A program made the position numbers and the translations under genes. A stretch of DNA of 64,000 nucleotides from Gramella sp. AN32 (GTDB lineage: Bacteria > Bacteroidota > Bacteroidia > Flavobacteriales > Flavobacteriaceae). The stretch is from NCBI RefSeq assembly GCF_023718305.1, contig NZ_QEYO01000018.1:1-64000 (forward strand), in the 5' to 3' direction. Positions 53,246 through 62,114 of the stretch are shown piece by piece. The notes beneath the pieces are model-generated. The model made no database searches and was not told the DNA's origin. It saw only the letters and a program-made list of their open reading frames with translations. Numbering within the stretch: position 1 is the stretch's first letter; each line of letters starts with the position of its first letter.

Positions 53246-53415
53246 TTAAATTTTCTTTGGAAATACTTAAAAAATAATGGCTAAAAAGAAAATGACAAGA
53301 TGGTTAAAATCTGCCGATATTATTTTAATTTTTATGGTATCACATTTTGCTTCCACCCGGTATGAAAGAAGATAAATGCCCTGAGAGTTTTAAATCCAAG
53401 GCCGAAGTAATAAGA

Positions 53416-54201
53416 TTAAGAGGAATATTCATTTGGAATTTTCTTTAAAGCTTCCAACTCAATTCCCAAATTATTAAACATATTTAAAATACTGCTAATC
53501 TTCAGTTCTTCTTGATTGTATTCCTGAGTCTGAATAGCGCAGGAAAATTCCCAAAGTTCCAACACGTTATCTGCATTGATTTCGTAGGATTGGTATTCTT
53601 TGTTATCAGAAACTAAGAGAAGAGAACTCTTAGATTCCAATTGGTTAAAAACCCGTTTATAAACCATTCCATCATCTTTTGTCAACAGGACATAAGTAGT
53701 GCCATCTTTTATTTCTTTTATATCCTCAACATAGCGCCCAATGATAAATGAACCATCTTTCATAGGCAGCATAGAATCACCTTTTATAGGAAAGGCGCGA
53801 TGCTTTCCGGTAGAAAGAAATGGCAATTTTATTTTTTCAAGTTGCTCAATATACTCAGGGTCATCATACCCCGCCAAATATCCAGCCGAAGTTTTTACCG
53901 GAACAATCTCTATTAAATCTTCATTTTCGGTATCAACCATGATGGGAAAAAGCACCCTTTGATTACCCAGTTCAATAAATGAGAAATCCTTGGTCTTGGT
54001 CAAGTCTTTTCTAATAAGGATATCTACGGGTATTTTGAAATAATCTGATATAGCAACCAATAGGTCAAGATTGGGCTGGGAACGTCCTTCTTCCTTAGAC
54101 CCAAGGTTAGAACGTGTGATGCCAAGCTCATCTGCAAGTCTCTCTTGCGAAATGCCCTTTAAATCTCGAAGATGTCGAATATTTTTGGAAATATAATTCA
54201 T
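53416..54201 (-). CDS. XRE-S24 (LexA/CI-like) self-cleaving repressor
   Basis: A 261-residue regulator. An N-terminal XRE helix-turn-helix (about 5-62; ISQERLADELGITRSNLGSKEEG) joins a C-terminal S24 peptidase domain (about 120-225) with catalytic Ser143 in KGDSMLP and Lys182 in MVYKRV. Potential Ala-Gly cleavage bonds lie at 106-107 and 110-111, in the hinge. Proteins with this layout repress until RecA filaments trigger self-cleavage. It is divergent from the polymerase operon across a 56-base gap that holds a perfect palindrome, so it is likely the SOS-type switch of the mutagenesis cassette. Confidence 0.92.
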   Translation of the reverse strand: MNYISKNIRHLRDLKGISQERLADELGITRSNLGSKEEGRSQPNLDLLVAISDYFKIPVDILIRKDLTKTKDFSFIELGNQRVLFPIMVDTENEDLIEIVPVKTSAGYLAGYDDPEYIEQLEKIKLPFLSTGKHRAFPIKGDSMLPMKDGSFIIGRYVEDIKEIKDGTTYVLLTKDDGMVYKRVFNQLESKSSLLLVSDNKEYQSYEINADNVLELWEFSCAIQTQEYNQEELKISSILNMFNNLGIELEALKKIPNEYSS

Positions 54202-54208
54202 AATGCTA

Positions 54209-54249
54209 CAAAAATAAGCAATAGTAACTACATATTGTAGTTATTTTTG
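54209..54249. promoter_or_regulatory. Divergent promoters with central operator (repressor/polymerase cassette)
   Basis: TAACTACA-TAT-TGTAGTTA is a perfect 8-bp inverted repeat at 54225-54243. TATTTTTG, matching TAnnTTTG, occurs on the plus strand at 54242-54249 and, as its reverse complement, on the minus strand at 54216-54209. Each box ends only 7-8 bases before its gene's ATG (54258 plus, 54201 minus), so both mRNAs would have very short leaders. The palindrome sits between the boxes and overlaps the plus-strand one. It is the expected operator of the S24 repressor. Confidence 0.65.
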
Positions 54250-54257
54250 TTCGTCCA

Positions 54258-55469
54258 ATGAATAGCAAAATTCTTCATCTCGATTTGGATACTTTTTTCG
54301 TGTCCTGTGAACGTCGATTAGATACCAGGTTACAGAAACGGCCTTTATTGGTGGGTGGGACTGGTAACCGTGGTGTTGTTTCTGCATGTAGCTACGAAAC
54401 CCGAAAATTTGGGATTCGATCGGGCATGGCCATGAAATTGGCACAACAGCTTTGTCCGGAGGCCGTGGTCATAAAAGGTAATGCAGGTACTTATACCAAA
54501 TTTTCGCAAGAGGTTACTGATATAATTAAAGAGCAAGTTCCCATTTTCGAAAAAGCCAGCGTGGATGAATTTTATGCTGACCTCACAGGAATGGATAAAT
54601 TCTTCGGCTGTTATAAATATGCCACCGAATTGAGGCACAAAATTATAAAGGAAACAGGCTTACCTATTTCTTTTGGATTGTCTTCGAACAAAATCACTTC
54701 AAAAGTGGCCACCAATGAAGCAAAGCCGAACAATCAAATGAAGATTGATTTTGGCTTAGAGAAATCATTCTTAGCCCCTCTTTCTGTACACAAGATACCC
54801 TCTGTTGGAGGAAAGACGTTTCAGTCCCTAAAAAATATGGGGGTTTTTAAAGTAAGAACGATTCAGGAAATGCCGGAAGAAATGATGCTCAGTGCTTTTG
54901 GGAAAAATGGTCAAATCATTTGGCGACGTGCCAATGGGATTGATAGGCCACCACTGATACAGTACCACGAACGTAAATCCATTTCAACAGAGCGTACATT
55001 TTGGAATACTACCGATATGGTAAAGTTGCGAACCACTCTTACAGCAATGGCAGAGAATTTAGCATTTGCATTACGCAAGGGCAACAAGCTCACATCCTGT
55101 ATTTCAATTAAAATCAGGTACGCTGATTTCAATACCTGTACCAAACAGATAAAAATTCCATATACAAGTGCCGACCATATTTTGATTCCCAAAGTACTCG
55201 AACTCTTTGAGCAATTGTACCAAAGAAGATTGTTGTTGCGATTGGTGGGTGTGCGTATGGGCGACCTGGTTTCGGGAAATTATCAAATCGATCTTTTCGA
55301 TGACACTGAAGAAATGCTAAGCCTTTATAGTGCAATGGACCACATACGCATGCGGTTCGGGGAAAAGAAAATTATGCGTGCCTCGTCTATGGGCGCCAAG
55401 TCCATTGGCAGATTTTACAATGCGTTTAACGGCGAACCGCCTATGGTTCTTGCTCATAGAACCCAATAG
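54258..55469 (+). CDS. Y-family DNA polymerase (DinB/UmuC type)
   Basis: A 403-residue translesion polymerase. The catalytic Asp of HLDLDTFFVSCERR is near residue 9, YETRKFGIRSGM is the fingers signature, and the acidic pair of SVDEFYADL is at Asp103-Glu104. Helix-hairpin-helix and little-finger regions follow (KIPSVGGKTFQSL, RTFWNTTDM). QIDLF at 343-347 is a good beta-clamp-binding motif. It copies past damaged bases at low fidelity. It is transcribed from the S24-repressor-facing promoter, with a DnaE-type polymerase three bases downstream. Confidence 0.93.
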   Translation: MNSKILHLDLDTFFVSCERRLDTRLQKRPLLVGGTGNRGVVSACSYETRKFGIRSGMAMKLAQQLCPEAVVIKGNAGTYTKFSQEVTDIIKEQVPIFEKASVDEFYADLTGMDKFFGCYKYATELRHKIIKETGLPISFGLSSNKITSKVATNEAKPNNQMKIDFGLEKSFLAPLSVHKIPSVGGKTFQSLKNMGVFKVRTIQEMPEEMMLSAFGKNGQIIWRRANGIDRPPLIQYHERKSISTERTFWNTTDMVKLRTTLTAMAENLAFALRKGNKLTSCISIKIRYADFNTCTKQIKIPYTSADHILIPKVLELFEQLYQRRLLLRLVGVRMGDLVSGNYQIDLFDDTEEMLSLYSAMDHIRMRFGEKKIMRASSMGAKSIGRFYNAFNGEPPMVLAHRTQ

Positions 55470-55472
55470 CCC

Positions 55473-58400
55473 GTGTATTTGAATTGCCATACATATTATT
55501 CGTTGAGATTCGGAACATTTTCTGAGTTGGACCTGTTGCAGCTTGCAAAAGATTGTGGTGTCAGCAAACTAGTTTTAACAGATATCAATAACACTTCTGC
55601 CTGTCTAAACTTTATCAGAAAAGCTCCTGATTATGGAATTACACCTTTAGTGGGCATCGATTTCAGGAATGGTGCAAAACAGTTGTATGTAGGTATCGCA
55701 AAGAATAACGATGGGTTCCACGAATTGAATACTTTTTTGTCCCATCATTCGCATAACAGTATGGAACTTCCTGAAATAGCACCACCACTAGAAAATACTT
55801 TCATTGTATATCCATTTGAACAACTTCTCCAGTTACGAAAAAAGGATTTTTCTGAGAATGAATATGTGGGTATTTCACTTGAGAACCTTAGAAGGCTTCC
55901 ATTTTCAGCCTATAGAAACTATAAATCTAAATTGGTCATACAGCAGCCAGTTACTTTTAGAAATAAACAGGATTTTAATGCGCATAGACTACTTCGTGCT
56001 ATTGCCAACAATACCTTATTGAGCAAATTGCAAAAAAGCGAAGAGGGTAGTTATACAGATCAAATGCTACCGCTTAATGATTTATTGAAGCATTATGAGG
56101 ATTTTCCCTATATCATGGAGAACACCAAAAAACTCTTATCAAATTGCAGTATTAAGTTCAATTTTGGTGCAAGCAGGGTTTCCCAGAATCAACGCGTATT
56201 CAGCACTTCCAAAGAAGAAGATTTCAAGGTACTAAATGAGCTCTGTAAAGATAAATTGGCCAAACGATATCCTAATCCAAACGATGTAGTATTAGCTCGA
56301 TTAAACAGGGAATTGGAAGTGATTAAGAAGATGGATTTTGTTTCCTATTTCCTTATCAACCACGACATCGTTGCCTATGCCAAAAATGAAGGCTATTTTC
56401 ACGTGGGCAGAGGCAGTGGCGCAAACAGCATAGTTGCTTATATTATCGGGATAACGGACGTTGACCCTATTGAATTAGACTTGTATTTCGAGCGGTTCAT
56501 CAATCCTTTCCGTGCATCGCCACCGGATTTCGATATTGACTTTAGCTGGCGGGACCGGGATGACGTTACAGCTTATATTTTTAAACGCTTTCCACATACA
56601 GCGTTACTTGCCACCTACAACACTTTCAAATATCGCGCAACGATACGGGAACTGGGTAAAGTCTTTGGCCTGCCAAAAAGCGATATTGACCAACTTAGTG
56701 ATGGCCACTTTCTAAAATCCAAAATGAACGAAATTCATAAGCTGGTTTTGAAGTATAGTTCGCTTATAAAAGGAATGCCCAATCATTTAAGCGTTCATTC
56801 TGCGGGAATCTTGATATTGGACAAACCCATTCATTATTATTCTGCAACGGACCTTCCGCCCAAAGGTTTCCCGACCGTGCAATTTGATATGATAATAGCC
56901 GAAGATGCCGGAATATTCAAATTTGACATCTTGGGGCAAAGGGGATTGGCCAAAATAAAGGACGCCATAGAAATCGTAAAGGAAAACCGTCCGGAACTAC
57001 CTGAAATTGATATTACCCAAATTGAAAAATTCAAAAAAGACGACAAACTTAATAGATTGCTTTCTAAAGGAAAGGCTATCGGTGTTTACTATGTAGAATC
57101 ACCAGCGATGCGCGGTTTAATGAAAAAACTTCGTGTGCAGGATTATCTGAGCTTAGTGGCGGCCAGTTCAGTTATTCGTCCTGGTGTATCATCATCGGGT
57201 ATGAAAACCGAGTTCATCCGCAGACATCGAGAGCCTGAAAGAAGGAAAGATGCGCATCCGGTTCTTGCCAAAATTATGCCCGAGACTTACGGCGTGATGG
57301 TTTACCAGGAAGATGTTTTGAAAGTTGCCCACGAGTTTGCCGGGTTGGATTTGGGCGAGGCAGATGTATTGCGTCGGGGAATGAGCGGTAAGTTTCGTTC
57401 CCGCGAAGAATTCAAGGCCGTAGAGCTGAAGTTTAGAAGCAATTGTAAAGAGAAAGGGTATTCTGATACGGTGATTAACGAGGTATGGGAACAGATATCC
57501 AGTTTTGCCGGCTATGCTTTCGCGAAAGGTCATTCGGCCAGTTATGCCGTAGAGAGCTATCAGAGTCTTTATTTGAAATGCTATTTCCCTCTTGAATTTA
57601 TGGTAGCGGTCCTCAATAACGGTGGTGGTTTCTATAGTAGTGAACATTATATTCAGGAAGCCCGAATGTGCGGTGGAACCATCCACGCACCCTGTATCAA
57701 TAACAGTGACCTCGCCAATTGTATTAAGGGCAGGAACATCTATTTGGGCTTTGGGTATTTAAAAAATCTCGAAAAGTTATTGGTTCAACGCCTGCTTACT
57801 GAAAGGCAGCTCTATGGAAGTTTTAAATCTCTGGATGACTTTATTGACCGTGTAGCTGTTAGCATTGAGCAGTTGACCATTTTGATAAGGATTGGGGCAT
57901 TCCGCTTTACCCAAAGGTCAAAACCTGAACTGCTATGGCAATCAAAGTTTAAGTTGAATGCGTTGGGAAGACGCAGTGTGCATCCGCAGCTATTCAAACC
58001 AAAGCACAGAAATTTTAGGTTACCAGTTTTCGATCAAGGATGGGTTGAAGATGCCTATGATGAAATGGAACTATTGGGATTCCCTCTGTGCAATTATTTC
58101 GATTTGATAGGTGTAGAATTAAATTATGAATATCGAGCCAGGGATATGTGCAGGTTTAAAAACAAGGATCTCTTACTTTATGGTATCCTGGTAAACACCC
58201 GGTTCAATACTACCAAGCACGGAAAAAATATGCGTCTTAGCACTTTCATTGATTACGATGGCGAGTATTTCGATGTCGTTCACTTTACGGATGCTGTAGA
58301 TAAATACCCAATTCACGGTCGAGGCGTTTATTATTGCTACGGGTTAATCACAGAAGAATTTGGCCATTACAGTATGAAAGTCATCCGAACAGAAAAAATG

Positions 58401-58493
58401 CCGCTGAAACCAGATCCACGAAGTCGGGAAGAACCTACATACGACGATGTTTTCAACCTGAAATCAGCAAAAAGAAAGGAAATTAAGAGCTAA
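55473..58493 (+). CDS. dnaE2: DNA polymerase III alpha subunit, error-prone DnaE2-like
   Basis: A 1006-residue C-family polymerase starting at GTG three bases after the Y-family gene. The N-terminal PHP domain is degenerate (CHTYYS where active PHP has HxH, TDINNT for TDHxN), so no proofreading is expected. The polymerase core has GRGSGANSIVAYIIGI near 312-327, PDFDIDF at 351-357 with catalytic Asp352 and Asp354, and LSVHSAGI. C-terminal helix-hairpin-helix and OB-like parts follow. At 1006 residues it is shorter than replicative DnaE (about 1150-1450). In many bacteria DnaE2 acts with a Y-family partner in damage-induced mutagenesis; the ImuA subunit is not present here. Confidence 0.92.
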   Translation: MYLNCHTYYSLRFGTFSELDLLQLAKDCGVSKLVLTDINNTSACLNFIRKAPDYGITPLVGIDFRNGAKQLYVGIAKNNDGFHELNTFLSHHSHNSMELPEIAPPLENTFIVYPFEQLLQLRKKDFSENEYVGISLENLRRLPFSAYRNYKSKLVIQQPVTFRNKQDFNAHRLLRAIANNTLLSKLQKSEEGSYTDQMLPLNDLLKHYEDFPYIMENTKKLLSNCSIKFNFGASRVSQNQRVFSTSKEEDFKVLNELCKDKLAKRYPNPNDVVLARLNRELEVIKKMDFVSYFLINHDIVAYAKNEGYFHVGRGSGANSIVAYIIGITDVDPIELDLYFERFINPFRASPPDFDIDFSWRDRDDVTAYIFKRFPHTALLATYNTFKYRATIRELGKVFGLPKSDIDQLSDGHFLKSKMNEIHKLVLKYSSLIKGMPNHLSVHSAGILILDKPIHYYSATDLPPKGFPTVQFDMIIAEDAGIFKFDILGQRGLAKIKDAIEIVKENRPELPEIDITQIEKFKKDDKLNRLLSKGKAIGVYYVESPAMRGLMKKLRVQDYLSLVAASSVIRPGVSSSGMKTEFIRRHREPERRKDAHPVLAKIMPETYGVMVYQEDVLKVAHEFAGLDLGEADVLRRGMSGKFRSREEFKAVELKFRSNCKEKGYSDTVINEVWEQISSFAGYAFAKGHSASYAVESYQSLYLKCYFPLEFMVAVLNNGGGFYSSEHYIQEARMCGGTIHAPCINNSDLANCIKGRNIYLGFGYLKNLEKLLVQRLLTERQLYGSFKSLDDFIDRVAVSIEQLTILIRIGAFRFTQRSKPELLWQSKFKLNALGRRSVHPQLFKPKHRNFRLPVFDQGWVEDAYDEMELLGFPLCNYFDLIGVELNYEYRARDMCRFKNKDLLLYGILVNTRFNTTKHGKNMRLSTFIDYDGEYFDVVHFTDAVDKYPIHGRGVYYCYGLITEEFGHYSMKVIRTEKMPLKPDPRSREEPTYDDVFNLKSAKRKEIKS

Positions 58494-58531
58494 TCCCTAT
58501 ATTGTAAAATACTAGACTATAATATAAGACA

Positions 58532-59149
58532 ATGTGCTACCGAACCAGATTAAATGCCCAATTAGAAGAAATTGAAAAATCATTTGATGCCTACTTTGAG
58601 GAAAAGGAACGCTATATGCCACGAGAAGAGATCAATGGATTTTCTCACTCGCCATATCCGGTAATCGTGGATGAAAGTCCTGGACACATCCAATTTTATA
58701 ATTGGGGACTTATACCGTTCTGGGCAAAGGATAATAAAATTCAGAAAGCAACCTTGAATGCAAAAGTGGAAACCTTGAATGAAAAACCGTCGTTTCGCAA
58801 TGCGATAAAAAATAGATGTCTGGTAATCGTTGACGGATTTTACGAATGGCAATGGTTAGACCCAAAAGGTAAGGAAAAACAAAAGTATATTATCAAACCC
58901 AAAGATCAGGATATTTTTGCCCTGGCGGGCATCTACTCTCAATGGAAGAACCCAGAGACCGGCAGCGAGATGGGAACTTACAGCATTGTAACTACCGAGG
59001 CCAATGAGTTAATGGGTGAGATACATAACAATAAAAAAAGAATGCCCATCGTACTACATAAGCAGGATAGAAAGAAATGGCTTACCAGTGAAGATTATAG
59101 TGCTTTCGCATTTCCGTATGAAACGGATTTAGTGGCCGACAAATGTTAG
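58532..59149 (+). CDS. SRAP-family (YedK/HMCES) abasic-site DNA-protein crosslink protein
   Basis: A 205-residue SOS response-associated peptidase. Cys2 directly after the start Met is the residue exposed to form a thiazolidine crosslink with abasic sites. NAKVETLNEKPSFRNAI, GFYEWQW (catalytic Glu) and KRMPIVL, which lies where the family His is expected, complete the pattern. It protects abasic sites in single-stranded DNA. It lies 38 bases after the DnaE2-like gene on the same strand, so it is probably the fourth member of the damage-response cassette. Confidence 0.92.
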   Translation: MCYRTRLNAQLEEIEKSFDAYFEEKERYMPREEINGFSHSPYPVIVDESPGHIQFYNWGLIPFWAKDNKIQKATLNAKVETLNEKPSFRNAIKNRCLVIVDGFYEWQWLDPKGKEKQKYIIKPKDQDIFALAGIYSQWKNPETGSEMGTYSIVTTEANELMGEIHNNKKRMPIVLHKQDRKKWLTSEDYSAFAFPYETDLVADKC

Positions 59150-59188
59150 CATTTTTCAAGTTAGTTAAAGTAGTATTACACACTATAA

Positions 59189-59251
59189 ATATTAGTATTT
59201 ATTTTAGTTTTATACCTTTTATAGGTATATTTATCGAATAAATACTAATAT
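59189..59251. promoter_or_regulatory. Nested inverted repeats in the abiE promoter region
   Basis: ATATTAGTATTTATT at 59189-59203 and AATAAATACTAATAT at 59237-59251 are perfect 15-bp inverted repeats. Between them TATACCT/AGGTATA (59211-59229) forms a second palindrome. The right outer arm overlaps the AbiEi start codon. AbiEi antitoxins are known to autoregulate by binding inverted repeats in their own promoter, which this layout matches. Confidence 0.65.
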
Positions 59252-60041
59252 GTCAGTATCCGATTATATTAAGAAACTATTAAGCATAGAGGAATATTCC
59301 TTTTCGCTGGCTGAGCTTTTCAAAGAAACCGGTAAAGGCAAAACTGCAATTATAAGAGAACTGGACCGTTTAATTGAAAAAAAAGAGGTCATTAATCTTA
59401 GACAGGGCTTTTATCTAATACTCACTCCAAGATACTCCGGCTTTGGCAAATTACCCATTAGCCTTTATATCCATAAACTGTTTGATTATTTAGGGCGCAA
59501 ATATTACCTGGGGTTTTATAGCGCGGCTAAAGTTTATGGAGCTAGCCATCAACAGACACAGAGAGATTACGTAATGTCCCAGACACCTAAACTTTTAGAC
59601 ATTCAGAAGTCAGCCATCGATATTCGGTTTTTAACGACCTCAGTTTGGCCTAAAAGGAATATTAGTTCTAAAAAATCAGATGCCGGGATCTATCAAGTTT
59701 CGAGCCCGGCGCTTACTCTGGCAGATCTGGTTCGTTATCAGAACAAGATGGGCGGTATCAACCGGATGCTTTCTACGATAGAAGAGTTAATGGAGGAAGT
59801 TTCTCAAGATGATCTGGAAGATTTACTCGAATGGTTTGACCATAAAGCAACTTTACAGCGTTTAGGCTTTTTAGTTTCAGAAATAGATGGAAATAATAGC
59901 CTGGATGATCTTATTTTTGCACATCTAAGCAAACAAAAATTTTATCCTGTTTTATTGCAACCCAATACTGAGCAAAGACCCGGCGCAGTAGACAATAAGT
60001 GGAAAGTGGATGTTAACCTGCAATTAGAAAGTGATTTATGA
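59250..60041 (+). CDS. abiEi: AbiEi-family type IV antitoxin
   Basis: A 263-residue protein with an N-terminal winged helix (about 5-55; SLAELFKETGKGKTAIIRELDRLIEKKEVI) and the AbiEi C-terminal domain (YYLGFYSAAKVYGASHQQ, VSSPALTLADLVRYQNKMGG). It neutralises the nucleotidyltransferase toxin encoded next and represses its own promoter. The stop overlaps the toxin start (TGATC/ATGATC), coupling translation. On mobile elements AbiE pairs stabilise the element and can abort phage infection. Confidence 0.9.
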   Translation: MSVSDYIKKLLSIEEYSFSLAELFKETGKGKTAIIRELDRLIEKKEVINLRQGFYLILTPRYSGFGKLPISLYIHKLFDYLGRKYYLGFYSAAKVYGASHQQTQRDYVMSQTPKLLDIQKSAIDIRFLTTSVWPKRNISSKKSDAGIYQVSSPALTLADLVRYQNKMGGINRMLSTIEELMEEVSQDDLEDLLEWFDHKATLQRLGFLVSEIDGNNSLDDLIFAHLSKQKFYPVLLQPNTEQRPGAVDNKWKVDVNLQLESDL

Positions 60042-60826
60042 TCCCAAGACCTTATTTGGCTCAATGGCAGGAACATGCCCCATGGAAAGAATTTTCCCAG
60101 GTTGAACAGGATTTGATTATTAGCCGGGCACTGGTAGAAATTTTTTCCGATGATTTTCTGCGCGAGAATTTAGCTTTTAGAGGTGGCACAGCCTTACATA
60201 AGTTATATCTGGATCCTGCTCCCAGATATTCTGAAGATATTGATCTTGTACAAATCAAAGAAGGTCCTATAAAACCTATTATGAAGCGGATAGGGGAGGT
60301 GATCACCTTTTTTGAAGAAGATAGGCGTACACAGGTAAAGGGACACGGTGCAAAGGCTTTGTATCGGTTTACTACAGAATATGAAGAAGAACGTCGCCGG
60401 CTTAAACTGGAGATCAACTGTAAAGAACATTTTAATGTACTGGATTGGGTTGAATTTCCATTTGAGATCAATAATCCCTGGTTTAAAGGAAAAGCCGCCA
60501 TTACCACCTATAGCATCAATGAACTTCTGGGTACAAAACTAAGGGCATTATATCAGCGTAGTAAAGGAAGGGATCTCTTCGATTTAGATTATTCGAGGCG
60601 AAATATGGAACTTGATTTAGATGAAATAATTCAATGTTTTAATGTTTATATGGAATTTTCGGTAGGAAAAGCTCCTTCACAAAAAGAGTTCCTGCAAAAT
60701 ATAGAAGCCAAAGAAAATGATCCGGGATTCACCGGCGATATGGAAGGCTTACTAAGACCGGAAATAGCTTATGACCAAAAATCAGCTTTCCAGTGGCTAA
60801 AGGAAAACATCATTTTAAGAATGTGA
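60038..60826 (+). CDS. abiEii: AbiEii/AbiGii-family nucleotidyltransferase toxin
   Basis: A 262-residue toxin of the DNA polymerase beta-like nucleotidyltransferase fold. AFRGGTALHKLYL and RYSEDIDLVQ (residues 47-71) carry the GG and two-Asp metal signature; RLKLEINCKE supplies the third acidic residue; TKLRALYQRSKGRDLFDLDY is the C-terminal family signature. All key residues are present, so it appears active. It overlaps the antitoxin gene by four bases and ends five bases before the convergent minus-strand lipoprotein gene. Confidence 0.92.
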   Translation: MIPRPYLAQWQEHAPWKEFSQVEQDLIISRALVEIFSDDFLRENLAFRGGTALHKLYLDPAPRYSEDIDLVQIKEGPIKPIMKRIGEVITFFEEDRRTQVKGHGAKALYRFTTEYEEERRRLKLEINCKEHFNVLDWVEFPFEINNPWFKGKAAITTYSINELLGTKLRALYQRSKGRDLFDLDYSRRNMELDLDEIIQCFNVYMEFSVGKAPSQKEFLQNIEAKENDPGFTGDMEGLLRPEIAYDQKSAFQWLKENIILRM

Positions 60827-60830
60827 TCTA

Positions 60831-61196
60831 CTAAAAAGGACTGCGTTCCCTTAAACCGGTTTCAGTTACTTTCCAATGGCCGTCTTGTTTTATCATTTTA
60901 AAGGTCTCCGGTTTTTGTTCATGTGAGGTCGTAAATTTCACCCAGGCCATATCATTACACACGGTATCCCGAACGACTTTAAAATTTGTATTGCCAGAAT
61001 AGGCAGACGTAACCATCTCCTGAACCGAGACCAAAGACCGATAAGGTTGTGGAGTTGTATATTTTTCCAAACTACTATTGTCCTTATTTATAAAGCTCTC
61101 CGCAACCAACTTTGCTGTTTCCGTATGGGACATTTGGTCATTTTCCGAACATGAAATTGTAGATATAAGGATAAAAAAACAAATTAACTTTTTCAT
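60831..61196 (-). CDS. Small lipoprotein, NTF2/DUF4878-like
   Basis: A 121-residue lipoprotein with a signal peptide and lipobox STISC at Cys16. The remainder (about 25-115) has the pattern of a small cone-shaped NTF2-like domain: HTETAKLVAESFINKDNSSLEKY and a closing WVKFT, FKMIKQDGHWKVTETG. It directly follows traN (8-base gap) on the same strand, where related elements often carry traO. It may be an envelope accessory or an immunity/exclusion factor; function is unknown. Confidence 0.6.
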   Translation of the reverse strand: MKKLICFFILISTISCSENDQMSHTETAKLVAESFINKDNSSLEKYTTPQPYRSLVSVQEMVTSAYSGNTNFKVVRDTVCNDMAWVKFTTSHEQKPETFKMIKQDGHWKVTETGLRERSPF

Positions 61197-61204
61197 AATT
61201 ATGG

Positions 61205-62062
61205 TTAATTAGGGTTATTAATAAACCTATGCGATATTTTCAATTTTAAATTGCGTCCCCCATCTTTCTCATTGAGTTCCAAAACAGCTCTACGGTCGCC
61301 GCTCAAAGAGAATTTGGGAAAGACGTAAACCAATCTGGCTGTATCGCCTTCCTTGATTCTCGAAGGCAGGTTGTATTTTAACACGGGTTCCTTAAATAGC
61401 TTCTGCAAGGATTTCTTTTTACCCTTTTGTCTCGTGACCAGTGAAAGGTTCAAAAAATTCAAATCGTAATCCAGCGTAGATTTGTTTTCAATCTGGATAA
61501 CGAAGTAGAGTGCTGACTTATCAAAAACAATGTTCTCAACACTTAATACAATGTCTTGGCCACGCTTTTTTATTCGACCTATTTTCTGCCTTCGGTTAAC
61601 TAAATAACTACAGAATTCCTTGTAATAATGCCTTTTAAGATCAATGCTTTCTTCAAGAGAATCTTCGTTAGTAGCTATAGATACCAAAGGCTTTTCATTA
61701 CCAATACTACTGGAATTCGGGATAAAATAATTTAGTCTCGAAAGTTGCTGTTTATAACTTATAATATACGAAAAAACTGAACCATTTCTGTTGATTACAA
61801 GCAAGTTGCTTTCCTTTCCGGGCTTGGCCTGTAGCAGCCCAAAATATTGTTCTTTTTCCCGATTATAAGTAAACACGAAATTATCAGACCCGGTTATGCC
61901 TTGACGAATAGGTTCCGGGAAAAATAATGCCACATTCTTTTGGTCGTTGGCGTAAATAGTATCGAGTACTAGTGGTTGTTTTTCTGTAATCTGTGCAAAG
62001 CACGGTCGGGGCGCAAAAGCGGAAACCATTACAAAGCAAAAAAGAATTAAATGATTTTTCAT
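61205..62062 (-). CDS. traN: Conjugative transfer protein TraN (DUF4138)
   Basis: A 285-residue exported protein of the Bacteroidetes TraN family. A signal peptide (ends CFAQ near residue 24) precedes VLDTIYANDQKNVALFFPEPIRQGITGSDNFVFTYN and a beta-rich C-terminal domain (FVIQIENKSTLDYDLNFLNLSL). TraN is thought to sit in the outer part of the mating channel, at the TrbG/VirB9-like position. It is transcribed from the traM side in the leftward tra operon. Confidence 0.9.
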   Translation of the reverse strand: MKNHLILFCFVMVSAFAPRPCFAQITEKQPLVLDTIYANDQKNVALFFPEPIRQGITGSDNFVFTYNREKEQYFGLLQAKPGKESNLLVINRNGSVFSYIISYKQQLSRLNYFIPNSSSIGNEKPLVSIATNEDSLEESIDLKRHYYKEFCSYLVNRRQKIGRIKKRGQDIVLSVENIVFDKSALYFVIQIENKSTLDYDLNFLNLSLVTRQKGKKKSLQKLFKEPVLKYNLPSRIKEGDTARLVYVFPKFSLSGDRRAVLELNEKDGGRNLKLKISHRFINNPN

Positions 62063-62087
62063 TGGAGTGAGTTTTTAAATGTCCACC

Positions 62088-62107
62088 AACCTGCCAGAGG
62101 GCAGGTT
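62088..62107. repeat. CCTGCC/GGCAGG palindrome between traM and traN
   Basis: AACCTGCC and GGCAGGTT form a perfect 8-bp inverted repeat with loop AGAG in the short gap between traM and traN. No T tract follows. It belongs to the palindrome family seen at 50531 and 63070. Confidence 0.55.
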
Positions 62108-62114
62108 ATGGGCA

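Noticed and set aside
53277..53375. 32-residue open frame after the coupling-protein gene
   Set aside because: It is too short and has no recognisable motif. It has a hydrophobic centre but no clear start signal, so it cannot be supported.
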